A DNA stretch of 64,000 nt from Glaciecola amylolytica (GCA_003856375.1 CP034120.1:1860001-1924000); one strand, 5' to 3'. Counted from the stretch's first letter, positions 42,450 through 52,597 are shown. Made by a program: numbers and translations. The notes: generated by a model from the sequence alone, not told the origin.

Positions 42450-43131
42450 CTGATATTATGTCAACCGATTAACATTGCAAATTCGATTTTGTCCTATAAT
42501 TACTATTATGTTAAATAGTATAACGAACCAACTTTGACATTTATTGCCCATCCTTCCAGATTCCTTTAAAACATTCCCCGCTTCATTCTTCCCTGATTCA
42601 TCCAAACAAACTCCTTCTCAATTGTTTCTGATAAGAGCTCAGAAAACTCAAACTTCAATATCACAGCATACAATCAAACCAGAAACTCGCTAAACAACTG
42701 ATTTACTGCACATCCACAACAAATCATTCTGTATCAAATTCAATCGAAAAAATTCTACGCGATTCTCCGGAGTCAAAATTTGCTGTGTCACCAGGATTTA
42801 CAACAAACAAATCCATTATCAAAATCCGAGACTTAGTTTAGGTAACCGCTGAATCAATCCTTCCAACTCTATGGCCTTCAAATGAATACAAGCTTCACAA
42901 TCCGGTCAAACTCCATTCTTTCAAAATCCCCGAATTTACACACCAATACTCAGATGAAATCAAATATCGAATTCTAGCGAACAATCTTATGTTAAATAGA
43001 ATATCGCTGCTGAAAGAAGCAAAAATGAAAATTTCACAGGAATAACATTCTTTGTACGATTTCATTTTTCCATGAAACTTCTCCTCACAAAAGAACGTCT
43101 TGATACAAACCCGATACTAATAATACTATTT
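42450..43131. other. Long intergenic region with a G-depleted strand
   Basis: No credible gene in about 680 bases. From about 42540 to 42960 the plus strand has few G: about 42 of 420 bases by hand count, while C, A and T are all common. It contains no long open frame on either strand. The sequence ATGTTAAATAG occurs near both ends (42508 and 42990). It may be a decayed gene or an untranslated strand-biased RNA. Confidence 0.5.
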
Positions 43132-44799
43132 ATGAAAATCAGATCTTTACTATTGTCATCTTCGTTGTTACTGGCAGCGAGTTCATTTTCACAACACATT
43201 GATTCTTCATTCGCTGTCAACGGCTACCTCCCCTATCAAGGCACAAATTCCAATAGTCAGGGAAATTTAGGTTCCGCCTATGCAACAGCAGTTCAAGCCG
43301 ATGGAAAAATCGTGACTGTACTTGGAAGAGATCCGAATACTCCGGATTTAAACATGTATACGTATCGCTATTTGCCGAATGGAATGCCGGATCCGACTTT
43401 TGGAATTAATGGCTCCAGCAAAAATTTCTGCGGGCAAGACAGTAGAGGTTATGATGTTGCGATTCAACCGGATGGGAAAATTGTATTGGTTGGAGAATCG
43501 GAATACTGTATCAACGGGATTTGTGGTGCAAGCCAATTTATCATGATGCGCTTAAAGACAGACGGAAGCCTGGATTCGACTTTTGGTGTAAATGGACATC
43601 TTTTAAGCAATCACGTATTTGGGAGTACCGGAACTTATTCCATTCCAAAAAACCTTCACATTCTTCCCAATGGAAAATTTATGGTCGGTGGAACCGGACC
43701 GGGCGGAAAACCGGCAATTGTTCGTTTAAACAGCAATGGTTTTCCTGATAATACATATGGAGTAAACGGCGTTTTTTCACTGACAAATATCACAAGGTCA
43801 CAATACAAAAGTATGGCAATTGGCCCGAATGGTGAAGCTTACGGATTGTTGTTCTCAGATACCTGGAACCAAACCACTACTTCTTATGATTCAACGAATT
43901 ACTCAGATAATACTGTATTTAAATTAACGCCAAACGGAACTTTAGACGCGACTTTTGGCACCAATGGAATCTTCCGCTTTGATACGGATGTAACAGATCA
44001 GCCTTTTTCCATTACCGTTGCAAGTACAGGAAAAATACTCGTGGCAGGTTATAATATGCCGGAACATTATTACTATTCGACAATGGATTTCAGCGGATAT
44101 GGTGAAGCAAACGTGGGGTTTGTTGCTTTTTTGAACCCGAATGGCACATTGGATATGGGGATTCCAAATGGATTTAAAACGTTTGATTTCCAGGAAGACA
44201 GCGCAACGTTCTTCAATAAGATTATCGAAAGAAGCCCGAATGAATATCTGATTTGCGGATTTACGACTGATTTTGTTGGTGGAAATTTTCAAAATAAAGG
44301 ACTGATTGTCAGTATGAATAATCAAGGACAATTAAATCAATCATTCAATGGAAACGGATACATGATTTTTGATCACGGAATTGTCGGTACTACCGGTTGG
44401 AACGGAAAACTGGCAAATTTCATGGATGTTGATGTGATCGGAAGCAACAAAATATTATTGACGGGTTATCGAAATCCGATTGGAGGAGCAACAAAAGGAA
44501 GTGTTTACATTCTGCAGTTAACTTTTGGACCAGGCAGTAATCTGGGCTTTGAAGAACTTTCTAAAGAACAGGAGTTTTCATCTTACCCGAATCCGGTTAC
44601 AAACAACCGCTTCATGGTTGATATTGAAGAAGCAGCAAATCTTGAATTGATCTCACTTGACGGACGACTACTTTATCAAAGTGAAATCTCACAAGGAATT
44701 TCTGAAATCATGGTTCCGTCTGAATATAAAGGAGTTGCAATCCTGAAAGTTCAAACGAAAGATGGAAAAGTAGGCACGAGAAAAATGTTGTTTGAGTAG
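43132..44799 (+). CDS. T9SS-secreted delta-60/DUF5122 beta-propeller protein
   Basis: The start at the ATG at 43132 (555 residues) gives a clean signal peptide ending ASSFSQ; an earlier in-frame ATG at 43072 adds 20 residues before it. The body has repeats of the DUF5122/delta-60 type: LPNGMPDPTFGINGS, KTDGSLDSTFGVNGH, NSNGFPDNTYGVNGV, TPNGTLDATFGTNGI, each followed by an AxxxxGKIxxxG strand. The last 75 residues form a T9SS type A sorting domain (FSSYPNPVTNNRFMV). Predicted surface or secreted protein; the role of these propellers is not established. Confidence 0.9.
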   Translation: MKIRSLLLSSSLLLAASSFSQHIDSSFAVNGYLPYQGTNSNSQGNLGSAYATAVQADGKIVTVLGRDPNTPDLNMYTYRYLPNGMPDPTFGINGSSKNFCGQDSRGYDVAIQPDGKIVLVGESEYCINGICGASQFIMMRLKTDGSLDSTFGVNGHLLSNHVFGSTGTYSIPKNLHILPNGKFMVGGTGPGGKPAIVRLNSNGFPDNTYGVNGVFSLTNITRSQYKSMAIGPNGEAYGLLFSDTWNQTTTSYDSTNYSDNTVFKLTPNGTLDATFGTNGIFRFDTDVTDQPFSITVASTGKILVAGYNMPEHYYYSTMDFSGYGEANVGFVAFLNPNGTLDMGIPNGFKTFDFQEDSATFFNKIIERSPNEYLICGFTTDFVGGNFQNKGLIVSMNNQGQLNQSFNGNGYMIFDHGIVGTTGWNGKLANFMDVDVIGSNKILLTGYRNPIGGATKGSVYILQLTFGPGSNLGFEELSKEQEFSSYPNPVTNNRFMVDIEEAANLELISLDGRLLYQSEISQGISEIMVPSEYKGVAILKVQTKDGKVGTRKMLFE

Positions 44800-44850
44800 T
44801 CTCAAACTAATGATCTAAATAAACGAAAATACAGGCCACACCTGAATTTT

Positions 44851-44925
44851 AACCGTAGAGGTACGGAGAACGCAGAGTCTTTCATATTCTCACTTTGCGT
44901 TCTTTGTTTCTTTACGGTTTTTTTG
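44851..44925 (+). terminator. Extended hairpin with T-run
   Basis: AACCGTA...AGAACGCAGAGT pairs with ACTTTGCGTTCT...TTTACGGTT, giving an interrupted stem, then seven T. It resembles a dispersed palindromic repeat common in Bacteroidota and probably also ends the 43132-44799 transcript. The 298-base gap 44800-45097 otherwise holds only the next promoter. Confidence 0.65.
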
Positions 44926-45048
44926 ATGCAAAATCCGCATATTAGCGATCCCGATAGCTCTAGGAACGAACAGCCCTAGAAAACACTGGGATTCAGAGCC
45001 AAAAAAAGCCCCGAAACCGTTACAAGTTGTTAAATCAAAAACACCTCA

Positions 45049-45079
45049 TTTCCAAAGCTCGAATACAAATGTATCTTTG
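45049..45079 (+). promoter_or_regulatory. Promoter of the DUF4268 gene (TTTC-N19-TAnnTTTG)
   Basis: TTTC at 45049-45052, a 19-base spacer and TATCTTTG at 45072-45079 fit the Bacteroidota consensus at 11 of 12 positions outside the two free bases. The start codon is 18 bases after the -7 element. Confidence 0.65.
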
Positions 45080-45097
45080 CATCAAAGTATCCGAAAC

Positions 45098-45562
45098 ATG
45101 TACTCCAAAGAAGAACTCAAGCAATTAAAAACCGATTTCTGGAACCAATTCAAAGTGAAGATGCAAAAAACGCGTTCTTCCAACGGTCGCAGAATGAACT
45201 GGCTTGCTTATCCTTCTGAGGTAAAAAACATCTATATCCGCGTAGATGCAGACAATTCGGGAGCTCGTTTAACCTTTGATATTCAAGGGAAAGACGAAGG
45301 TGTCCGGCAGATTTTGTGGGAACAGCTCTATGAACTGAAAATCGTCATGGAATCTGAAATGGGGCCGGAAGGAATTTGGATCGAAAACGCTTCTTCTCCT
45401 TCTGTTCCGCAGTTCAACCGCATTATTTGGGAAAGAACCGATCTGAAATTTTTCAACCCTGAAGATCATGCTGAAATTCAGAACTTTTTGGCGGATCGTC
45501 TCATCCATTTCGACGCATTTTATCAAGAATTTAAGGATATTCTGATAAATCTGGCAATGTAG
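45098..45562 (+). CDS. DUF4268 family protein
   Basis: The ATG at 45098 gives 154 residues; the -7 promoter element (45072-45079) overlaps a longer TTG-started frame, which rules that out. Family pattern: YSKEELKQLKTDFWNQFKV, NWLAYPSEVKNIYIRVDAD, then ARLTFDI and an RIIWERTDLKFFNPEDHAEI, typical of DUF4268, a domain also found at the C-terminus of some nuclease-like proteins. Function unknown. Confidence 0.85.
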   Translation: MYSKEELKQLKTDFWNQFKVKMQKTRSSNGRRMNWLAYPSEVKNIYIRVDADNSGARLTFDIQGKDEGVRQILWEQLYELKIVMESEMGPEGIWIENASSPSVPQFNRIIWERTDLKFFNPEDHAEIQNFLADRLIHFDAFYQEFKDILINLAM

Positions 45563-45574
45563 CCAAAGTCTTTG

Positions 45575-45582
45575 TATTTTTG
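45575..45582 (+). promoter_or_regulatory. -7 promoter element, near-leaderless T9SS gene
   Basis: TATTTTTG matches TAnnTTTG and ends five bases before the ATG at 45588, so the transcript would begin at or within a few bases of the start codon. Confidence 0.45.
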
Positions 45583-45587
45583 TCTCT

Positions 45588-46403
45588 ATGTTAAAACAAA
45601 TAGCCTTTTTTTCAAGCGTTTTGGTTTCAGCGTTTTCGTTGAATGCTCAAACAACAATTTTGGAAGAAGATTTCCAACAAGGAATTCCTGCTAACTGGAC
45701 AATTATCAAAAATGATAGTTATACGGAAAATAGTACGGTGAGTGAATTTTCACCGGGATGGATCACCATTGCAGATCCTGCCAACTCGAATGATTCGGCT
45801 GCAGCTGCTACATCCTATTTCACAACAAACGGAAAAGCAAGCCGCTGGTTAATATCTCCTCCGATTACAATTGGTACTTATGGAAATTACCTGAAATGGA
45901 AGGCCCGGTCTTTCGACCCGAGTTATCCGGATACTTATCAGGTGCTTGTTTCAACAACTGATACGCAAATTGCAAGTTTCGACGATACGATTTCCCGTGT
46001 GGTTCTTGAATGGGAAGAATGGACGGAACGTGAAGTGAATTTGTCTGAACAAGGTTATGCAAACGGAGAAACAATTCACCTGGCATTTGTTTTGGAAACA
46101 ACCGGTGGATTCAAATTATTGCTTGACAGTATCCATGTTCGAAAAGACGATCCACTTTCGTTGAACGAAAACAACTTAAAAACAGATATCAGCATTTATC
46201 CGAATCCGACGAGGGATTTTATTCAGTTTTCGACAGAAGCAGCTTTGAAGCACGTGGCGGTTTACAATACGGCAGGAAAGCTAATCTACAGTCAGGAAAA
46301 CGGAGCGAAAATCTCATTGGAAACGTTTGAACAAGGACTTTACCTGGTTCGAATGACAACAAATACCGGACAGATCATTACGAAACGCGTTCAGAAACTC
46401 TGA
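45588..46403 (+). CDS. T9SS-secreted cleaved-adhesin (choice-of-anchor J) domain protein
   Basis: The 271-residue protein has a signal peptide ending LNAQ. Residues about 25-190 form a jelly-roll cleaved-adhesin domain: EEDFQQGIPANWTIIKND, PGWITIADPANSNDSAAAAT, ASRWLISPPITIG, LKWKARSFDP, LAFVLETTGGFKLLLDSIHV. The last 70 residues are a T9SS type A sorting domain (SIYPNPTRDFIQF, LYLVRMTTNTGQIITKRVQKL). In oral Bacteroidota such domains bind carbohydrates and surface proteins. Confidence 0.9.
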   Translation: MLKQIAFFSSVLVSAFSLNAQTTILEEDFQQGIPANWTIIKNDSYTENSTVSEFSPGWITIADPANSNDSAAAATSYFTTNGKASRWLISPPITIGTYGNYLKWKARSFDPSYPDTYQVLVSTTDTQIASFDDTISRVVLEWEEWTEREVNLSEQGYANGETIHLAFVLETTGGFKLLLDSIHVRKDDPLSLNENNLKTDISIYPNPTRDFIQFSTEAALKHVAVYNTAGKLIYSQENGAKISLETFEQGLYLVRMTTNTGQIITKRVQKL

Positions 46404-46451
46404 ATCGAACGATTCGACGATTAAATTAGCTAACAAACCGTATCAATAACA

Positions 46452-47930
46452 TTGAAAAGACTCACTGTTTTTAGCATAAAATCCTTCGCTGGTCCGTTCG
46501 TGGTCACCTTCTTTATCTCCATGGTCATGCTGATCATGCAGTTTACCTGGGTGTACATCGATGATTTGATGGGAAAAGGATTGAGTGTTCTGGTGATCAT
46601 CGAATTGATGTTTTACGTTTCTGCTAGTTTGATTCCCTTAGCTCTGCCTTTGGCGATTCTCCTGAGTTCGATCATGACACTCGGAAATTTGGCAGAAAAC
46701 AACGAATTGACGGCCTTAAAATCCTCCGGATTATCTCTTTTCCGGATCTTAAACCCGCTTACGAAAACAGTTGTTCTCATTGCAACCGGAACGTTTTTCT
46801 TTTCCAATTATGTGATTCCTGTTGCAAACCTGAAGTGGCATTCCATCATTTTCGATATTCAGGAAACCAAAGTGGGCATGTTGATCACTCCGGGTTCTTA
46901 TTCGAAAGAAATCGACGGATATGCAATCAAAGTGAAATCGGGGAAAAACAATACTTTTTACGGCATTACAATCCACGATTATACGAATCCGAACATTCTC
47001 AAAACGGTAAAAGCTGATTCGGGAACTGTTTACAAAGGCGATAACGGAAAATACCTGCTCTTCCATCTTTCCAACGGAATCGTACACGAAGAATTACAGG
47101 CTCAGGCACCGGTTTTCACCAATCAGGGAAAACCGTTCCGCAACGGGGATTACAGACCTAGCAGAACCACACAATTCAAAGCGGCAACTTATAAAATGGA
47201 GTTGGTCGGCTTCAATTTCAATAAGTCGGATGAAGATCTCTTCAAAAACGATTTTGAAATGCTCAACGTCTTTCAGATCAGCGAAGCGAAGGATTCCATG
47301 CAGAGAAAGCAAAACCGGATGTTGTCGGATTACGCCAAAAACAACCTGAATAACCGGCCCTTCAATCAATCGGTCAACTTTGAGAAAATAAAGAATCCGG
47401 CACCCATTAAAGCTGGTAACGCACAGGAAATTGAGCATTTACAAGCCATTCCCTCTAAAATCATCAAACTCTCCGATTTATCAAACACTGAACGGGTTGC
47501 GGCTATAAATACAGCCATCATGAGCGCCCGAAACATGAGCAGTGCCAATCTGGAGCAAGGTGCATCAACGGTTATTCTCAATAAGAATTACACTCTTTTT
47601 CAAATTGAATTCCATCGGAAGTTCGCACTCTCCGGAGCAATTATCGTCTTGTTTTTCGTGGGTGCTCCACTTGGGGCAATTGTACGAAAAGGTGGTTTCG
47701 GAGCTCCGGTAGTGATTGCTGCTTTGCTTTTCATGATCTATTTTGTACTCTTCAGCGTGGGAGAAAGTCTGGCAAACAGCGAAGTATTGTCCCCGTTCTT
47801 CGGAATGTGGCTTCCTACACTCGTTTTAATACCTGTTGCCTGTCTCCTCATGACTGCTGCTGCAAACGATCTGAAGGTCTTCGATAGAAAATTGTGGATC
47901 TACATTTTAAGTTTCGGAAGAAAACGATGA
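46452..47930 (+). CDS. LptF/LptG-family permease (YjgP/YjgQ-type)
   Basis: The protein has 492 residues starting at TTG 46452 (family-like KRLTVFSIKSFAGPFVVTFF). Three N-terminal membrane helices, a long periplasmic domain (about 110-370) and three C-terminal helices follow the LptF/LptG plan: DDLMGKGLSVLVIIELMFY, SLIPLALPLAILLSSIMTLGNLAENNELTALKSSGLS and FFVGAPLGAIVRKGGFG. The family moves lipopolysaccharide from the inner membrane. Its stop overlaps the glycosyltransferase start (ATGA), so envelope-sugar genes are co-transcribed. Confidence 0.88.
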   Translation: MKRLTVFSIKSFAGPFVVTFFISMVMLIMQFTWVYIDDLMGKGLSVLVIIELMFYVSASLIPLALPLAILLSSIMTLGNLAENNELTALKSSGLSLFRILNPLTKTVVLIATGTFFFSNYVIPVANLKWHSIIFDIQETKVGMLITPGSYSKEIDGYAIKVKSGKNNTFYGITIHDYTNPNILKTVKADSGTVYKGDNGKYLLFHLSNGIVHEELQAQAPVFTNQGKPFRNGDYRPSRTTQFKAATYKMELVGFNFNKSDEDLFKNDFEMLNVFQISEAKDSMQRKQNRMLSDYAKNNLNNRPFNQSVNFEKIKNPAPIKAGNAQEIEHLQAIPSKIIKLSDLSNTERVAAINTAIMSARNMSSANLEQGASTVILNKNYTLFQIEFHRKFALSGAIIVLFFVGAPLGAIVRKGGFGAPVVIAALLFMIYFVLFSVGESLANSEVLSPFFGMWLPTLVLIPVACLLMTAAANDLKVFDRKLWIYILSFGRKR

Positions 47931-49093
47931 GAGTCCTCTACATTGCCCCAAAATCGCCGGCTCCGGTTGTAGACGGAGGCTGCTTCGCAATGATGGAGTG
48001 TCTGAAAGGTTTGAGTAAACTGGCAGAAGTGGACGGAATTATTTTCGAAACGCATAAACATCCGTACACCAAAGAATCCGAACAGATTTTAAAGCAATAC
48101 CTGAAAAGTCAAACCGTTGTCAAAATCAATACGGAAGTCAATCCTTCAGGTGCTTTGGTAAACTTTATCAAACAAAAAAATTACAATCTTTCCCGGTTCA
48201 AATCGGAAAAACTGTATCATACGATAGCAGAAAAGATCAGTAGTAAATACGATTACATTGTGTGTGACAGCTTGTTTGCTGCTGCCCAATTGAGTCATTT
48301 CGACCAGAAGGAGCTTCCGCCGGTGATCATTCGTTCGCACAATGTGGAATCGGAAATCTGGAAACTGCACGCTGCGCTCGAAACTTCGGTTTTGAAACGT
48401 TTTTACCTTCGAAAACTTGAGAAAACGCTGCGAAAAGAGGAAATAGAAATCCTGAACAAAGCAACTGCTCTGTGGGCTATTTCGGAAGAAGATAAAAACT
48501 GGATGTTACAAAACACGCTTCAGAAAAACATTTGTCTGCTCCCAGTTTCAGTGGATTTACATCCGGAAATACCTGTTGATTACAGCAAAAACTCCTTCTT
48601 CCACCTGGGATCAATGGATTGGAAACCCAATCAGGAAGCGGTTCAATTTCTGGCACGGAAAATCTGGTCGGATCCACGCGTAGCTTCGTTAAAATTGTTC
48701 ATTGCGGGTTCCAAAAGTGAACATTTCAGCTTCTACAATACTGATTCGATTGAAGTGCTCGGATGGGTAAACAACAGCAACGAATTTATGTCGCAAGCCG
48801 GAACCCTGGTCACTCCTATTCTTTCCGGAAGCGGAATCCGGATCAAACTCCTTGAAGCAATGGCTTTGGGAATTCCGTGCATCACAACCAAACTCGGAGC
48901 AGCAGGAATTGATTGTGAAAAAGCAGGTATTCAAATTGCTGATTCTCAGGATTCCTTTATTCAAACTATTTTAAAATTCCATGAAAACGCCGGATTACGG
49001 CAAGAAGTTGGTGAAAAATCACGCGATTATATTTCAAAAGTTCATAGTTTTGAAAATTGTATCGCAGTAATGAAAGAAACTTTTGAAGGCTAA
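47927..49093 (+). CDS. Glycosyltransferase family 4-like protein (GT-B fold)
   Basis: The start at ATG 47927 (388 residues) is the overlap with the permease stop; a longer frame starting at 47894 is unlikely. The GT-B fold is seen in an N-terminal RVLYIAPKSPAPVVDGG and a C-terminal donor-binding domain: HLGSMDWKPNQEAVQFL, VLGWVNN, and the GSGIRIKLLEAMALGIPCITT motif. Predicted to add a sugar to a lipid or polysaccharide intermediate. It overlaps the next glycosyltransferase by 11 bases. Confidence 0.88.
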   Translation: MRVLYIAPKSPAPVVDGGCFAMMECLKGLSKLAEVDGIIFETHKHPYTKESEQILKQYLKSQTVVKINTEVNPSGALVNFIKQKNYNLSRFKSEKLYHTIAEKISSKYDYIVCDSLFAAAQLSHFDQKELPPVIIRSHNVESEIWKLHAALETSVLKRFYLRKLEKTLRKEEIEILNKATALWAISEEDKNWMLQNTLQKNICLLPVSVDLHPEIPVDYSKNSFFHLGSMDWKPNQEAVQFLARKIWSDPRVASLKLFIAGSKSEHFSFYNTDSIEVLGWVNNSNEFMSQAGTLVTPILSGSGIRIKLLEAMALGIPCITTKLGAAGIDCEKAGIQIADSQDSFIQTILKFHENAGLRQEVGEKSRDYISKVHSFENCIAVMKETFEG

Positions 49094-50261
49094 ACAAGAT
49101 ATCTTATTTATCGTTTCCCGCTTCCCCTACCCTTTGGAAAAGGGCGATAAACTGAGGGCTTTCTACCAGTTAAAAGAACTTTCCAAAGAATACAATGTCA
49201 CACTTATTTGCACTTCAGACATCCCGATTTCAAAGGAACATCTGCAAATTGTAAATCAGTTTTGTACACAAATTCACATTTTTCATCTGAGTAAACCCGG
49301 ATTGTTGTTTCAACTCTGTTTTTCTCTTTTCGAATCCAAACCATTTCAGGTTCAGTACTTCTACCGGAAATCCATTCACCGGAAGATCAAAAAGATCATT
49401 GCAGAACTACAGCCAAAGCACATTTACTGTCAATTGATCCGTGTTGCAGAATACGTTAAAAACGAACATCTCATTCCAAAAACACTGGATTACATGGATG
49501 CACTTTCCAAAGGAATGGAACGACGTATTCAAACCGAACCGCGCTACAAAAAGTGGTTCTACCGTTTGGAAAGCAAGCGTTTGAAACAATATGAACGGCG
49601 CATCTTTGACTATTTTGAAAATAAAACGATCATTTCCGAACAGGATAGAAAACTCATCTTTCATCCGGAAAACAAGAAAATGATCGTAGTTCCGAATGGA
49701 ATTGACGATTCATTCTTTGAAACATTGCCTATTGAGAAGGATTATGATCTCGTTTTTACCGGTAATTTTTCGTATGCTCCCAACATTGAAGCAGCCATCT
49801 GTCTGGCAGAAGAAATTCTTCCGAGAGTTCACCAGAAAGGAATTCCATGCAGGTTACTGCTTTCCGGAGCCAATCCGGTGAAAAAGGTACTCGACCTCCA
49901 ATCTGAGTTCATTCACGTCACCGGCTGGGTCGATGATATTCGTACAAGTTATCAGCGTTCACGCCTATTTGTGGCTCCGCTTTTCATCGGAACAGGGCTT
50001 CAAAACAAGCTCCTGGAAGCCATGGCGAGCGGACTTCCGTGCATAACTACCTCACTGTCTAACAATGCATTGGGAGGTGTAAACTATGAAAACATCCTGT
50101 TGGCAGAAGATATCCCTACCTTTGTCGAAAAAATAACCGAAGGTTTAGTTAATGAAGGTAATTTTAGTTCGATTGCACTAAAAGGAAAGAACTACATAGA
50201 ACTACACTATTCATGGGAAAAACAAACATCAAAACTATTACAACTTCTGCAAGCGCCCTAA
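49083..50261 (+). CDS. Glycosyltransferase family 4-like protein, second copy
   Basis: The protein has 392 residues from TTG 49083. It is related to the gene upstream: N-terminal ILFIVSRFPYPLEKGDKLRA with the family's glycine-rich start, then VFTGNFSYAPNIEAAICLAE, HVTGWVDDIR and GTGLQNKLLEAMASGLPCITT, the donor-binding motif. It lacks an E-x7-E run identical to the first, so substrate is likely different. The last 49 bases encode the signal peptide of the next gene in another frame. Confidence 0.88.
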   Translation: MKAKQDILFIVSRFPYPLEKGDKLRAFYQLKELSKEYNVTLICTSDIPISKEHLQIVNQFCTQIHIFHLSKPGLLFQLCFSLFESKPFQVQYFYRKSIHRKIKKIIAELQPKHIYCQLIRVAEYVKNEHLIPKTLDYMDALSKGMERRIQTEPRYKKWFYRLESKRLKQYERRIFDYFENKTIISEQDRKLIFHPENKKMIVVPNGIDDSFFETLPIEKDYDLVFTGNFSYAPNIEAAICLAEEILPRVHQKGIPCRLLLSGANPVKKVLDLQSEFIHVTGWVDDIRTSYQRSRLFVAPLFIGTGLQNKLLEAMASGLPCITTSLSNNALGGVNYENILLAEDIPTFVEKITEGLVNEGNFSSIALKGKNYIELHYSWEKQTSKLLQLLQAP

Positions 50262-50680
50262 TCATTAGTATCCTTTCACTCTACTCCTGTTCCGATAAAA
50301 CCCGTCTTCCACACTGGATTGAAGGCAAGTGGGTTACCACACTCGATAAAGAGGACATTCATGAAAATTGGAAGATTGAAAATCAGTGCATTAAAGGTGA
50401 GAACTATATGTTCTACGAAAACAAATTCCAAAAGGAAAAACTCCGCATTTTTGAGCGAAAAAATGTTCTTTATTACCAGATAGTCATTAAAAAAGACACA
50501 CTGCTGTTTACTTGTAAAAAGTATATCAATACGGACACCTTAACATTTGTAAACAACCAAAACCCCTTTCCTAAAAGAATCGTTTATGCACGACCAAGAG
50601 CCAATAAAATGCTGGTTTGGGTAGAAAATTCAAAAAACGACCCGCACGGGATTTCCTTTACCTTTAAAAAAGTTAAATAG
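50213..50680 (+). CDS. Lipoprotein overlapping the glycosyltransferase gene
   Basis: The protein has 155 residues: a lipoprotein signal ending in SLYSC (Cys26), then a small beta domain ([64 protein letters not shown]). The pattern is reminiscent of small lipocalin-like lipoproteins of Bacteroidota, but I cannot name a family. The first 16 codons lie inside the glycosyltransferase end in a different frame; the signal peptide needs them, so the overlap of 49 bases looks real. Confidence 0.7.
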   Translation: MGKTNIKTITTSASALIISILSLYSCSDKTRLPHWIEGKWVTTLDKEDIHENWKIENQCIKGENYMFYENKFQKEKLRIFERKNVLYYQIVIKKDTLLFTCKKYINTDTLTFVNNQNPFPKRIVYARPRANKMLVWVENSKNDPHGISFTFKKVK

Positions 50681-50705
50681 TTTACCACCATTGCAGAATT
50701 CGGAG

Positions 50706-50713
50706 TAAATTTG
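50706..50713 (+). promoter_or_regulatory. -7 promoter element of ribBA
   Basis: TAAATTTG matches TAnnTTTG and ends 19 bases before the ribBA ATG. The gap is only 52 bases, too short for an FMN riboswitch. Confidence 0.45.
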
Positions 50714-50732
50714 TGGTACTTTATTAAACCTT

Positions 50733-51947
50733 ATGTCAGGAAAGTTAAATACAATCGAAGAAGCGATTGAAGATATAAAAGCCGGAAAAGTTATTATTGT
50801 TGTGGATGATGAAGATCGTGAAAACGAAGGAGACTTTATCGCAGCAGCAGAAACAGTAACTCCTGAAATGATCAATTTCATGGCGACGCACGGAAGAGGA
50901 CTTATTTGTACTCCTTTGACCGAATCCAGATGTAACGAATTGGAATTAAACCTCATGGTTACAAATAACACGGTACTTCACGAAACACAATTTACTGTTT
51001 CCGTAGACTTAATTGGCCACGGATGTACAACAGGAATTTCTGTTTTTGACCGTGCGAAGACAATCAAAGCATTGGTTTCGGAAGATACGAAGCCGGAAGA
51101 TTTAGGTCGACCGGGGCATATTTTCCCGCTTCGCGCGAAGAAAGGTGGTGTTTTACAAAGAACAGGACACACAGAAGCAGCTGTAGACTTAGCGCGTATG
51201 GCAGGTTTCAAACCGGCAGGAATTCTGGTTGAAATCCTGAACGAAGACGGTTCCATGTCGCGTTTGCCTCAATTGTTCGAGATTGCGAAGAAATTCGATT
51301 TGAAATTGATTTCCATTGCAGATCTTGTGGCTTACAGAATGAAGCATGAATCCTTGATTTCACGAGAGATCGAAGTTGAAATGCCAACCGAACACGGTGA
51401 TTTCAAACTGGTTGCTTACTCTGTGAAGTCAAACGGACAAGAGCATCTGGCTTTGACAAAAGGAACATGGGAACCGAATGAACCGATTTTGGTCCGCATG
51501 CACTCTTCTTGTCTGACAGGTGATATTTTCGGTTCTTGCCGATGTGATTGTGGTCCGCAGCTTCACCATTCAATGAAAATGATTGAAGAAGCAGGAAAAG
51601 GAGTCATCGTTTATTTGAATCAGGAAGGTCGCGGAATCGGACTTTTGAATAAACTGAAAGCATACAAATTGCAGGAAGAAGGATACGATACGGTTGAAGC
51701 GAATCTGAAACTTGGATTCAAGTCTGATGAACGCGAATATGGAATCGGAGCTCAGATCTTACATGATTTGGGAATCTCAAAAATCCGTTTGATGTCGAAC
51801 AACCCGAAAAAACGTACCGGATTGGTTGGTTACGGTTTGGAGATCGTTGAAAATGTTGCGATTGAAGTTGGTCGTAATGCGCACAACGAGAAATACCTTC
51901 AGACAAAGGTTCAGAAAATGGGACATTCTTTAAAGCTGGATAAATAA
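50733..51947 (+). CDS. ribBA: Bifunctional 3,4-DHBP synthase / GTP cyclohydrolase II
   Basis: This protein of 404 residues makes two riboflavin precursors. The N-terminal RibB half has [12 protein letters not shown] (metal site), RGLICTPL and [13 protein letters not shown]. The C-terminal RibA half has the zinc ligands in [20 protein letters not shown], and the [18 protein letters not shown] nucleotide loop and [10 protein letters not shown] end. It uses ribulose 5-phosphate, which links it to rpe elsewhere in the window. lolD follows with a one-base overlap (TAATG). Confidence 0.96.
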   Translation: MSGKLNTIEEAIEDIKAGKVIIVVDDEDRENEGDFIAAAETVTPEMINFMATHGRGLICTPLTESRCNELELNLMVTNNTVLHETQFTVSVDLIGHGCTTGISVFDRAKTIKALVSEDTKPEDLGRPGHIFPLRAKKGGVLQRTGHTEAAVDLARMAGFKPAGILVEILNEDGSMSRLPQLFEIAKKFDLKLISIADLVAYRMKHESLISREIEVEMPTEHGDFKLVAYSVKSNGQEHLALTKGTWEPNEPILVRMHSSCLTGDIFGSCRCDCGPQLHHSMKMIEEAGKGVIVYLNQEGRGIGLLNKLKAYKLQEEGYDTVEANLKLGFKSDEREYGIGAQILHDLGISKIRLMSNNPKKRTGLVGYGLEIVENVAIEVGRNAHNEKYLQTKVQKMGHSLKLDK

Positions 51948-52597
51948 TGCTTATTGCAAAAGGAATCCAAAAGAAGTATGGCCAACTGGAAGTTCTGAAA
52001 GGAATCGATCTGGAAATTCAATCCGGAGAGATTGTTTCCATTGTTGGTTCATCCGGAGCAGGAAAAACAACCCTGCTTCAAATTTTGGGTACTTTGGATA
52101 AGCCTGATTCCGGAACATTGACTTTAAACGGAATCAATCCTTTTGGCCTGAGTTCGAAAGGACTTGCGGCATTCAGAAATGAAAAAATCGGATTTATCTT
52201 TCAATTTCATCAGTTGCTTCCTGAATTTACCGCTTTGGAAAATGTCATCATGCCGGCATTGATCGGTGGAAAAAGCATGTCCGAATCCAAAGAAAGAGCA
52301 ACACTGCTTTTAAAGAAACTCGGACTGCAAAATCGCGAAAGCCATCAGCCTACGGAACTTTCCGGAGGAGAACAGCAACGTGTAGCCGTAGCCAGAGCTT
52401 TGATGAATGAACCGGATATCATTTTTGCAGATGAACCTTCCGGAAATCTCGATTCCAAAAATGCAGCAGAATTGCATCAACTGTTCTTCGATTTGCGGGA
52501 AGAATTCAAGCAGACCTTTGTCATTGTGACGCACAACAATCTTTTGGCGGAAATGGCAGACCGATCAATTGTAATGGCTGACGGATCTCTGAAATGA
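51947..52597 (+). CDS. lolD: LolD-like ABC transporter ATP-binding protein
   Basis: The 216-residue protein has the full ATPase set: Walker [13 protein letters not shown]-loop [17 protein letters not shown] (MacB/LolD type), signature [15 protein letters not shown], Walker [14 protein letters not shown]. The [16 protein letters not shown] stretch is characteristic of the LolD branch, which drives lipoprotein release from the inner membrane. The permease LolC/E is not in the window. Tightly packed between ribBA and the TIGR02757 gene. Confidence 0.9.
   Translation: MLIAKGIQKKYGQLEVLKGIDLEIQSGEIVSIVGSSGAGKTTLLQILGTLDKPDSGTLTLNGINPFGLSSKGLAAFRNEKIGFIFQFHQLLPEFTALENVIMPALIGGKSMSESKERATLLLKKLGLQNRESHQPTELSGGEQQRVAVARALMNEPDIIFADEPSGNLDSKNAAELHQLFFDLREEFKQTFVIVTHNNLLAEMADRSIVMADGSLK

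Noticed and set aside
44851-44925. A tRNA-like or structured RNA gene
   Set aside because: The fold is one interrupted hairpin with a T-run; there is no cloverleaf or anticodon arm.
50681-50732. Possible FMN riboswitch ahead of ribBA
   Set aside because: Only 52 bases separate the genes and no RFN-type conserved stems are seen.
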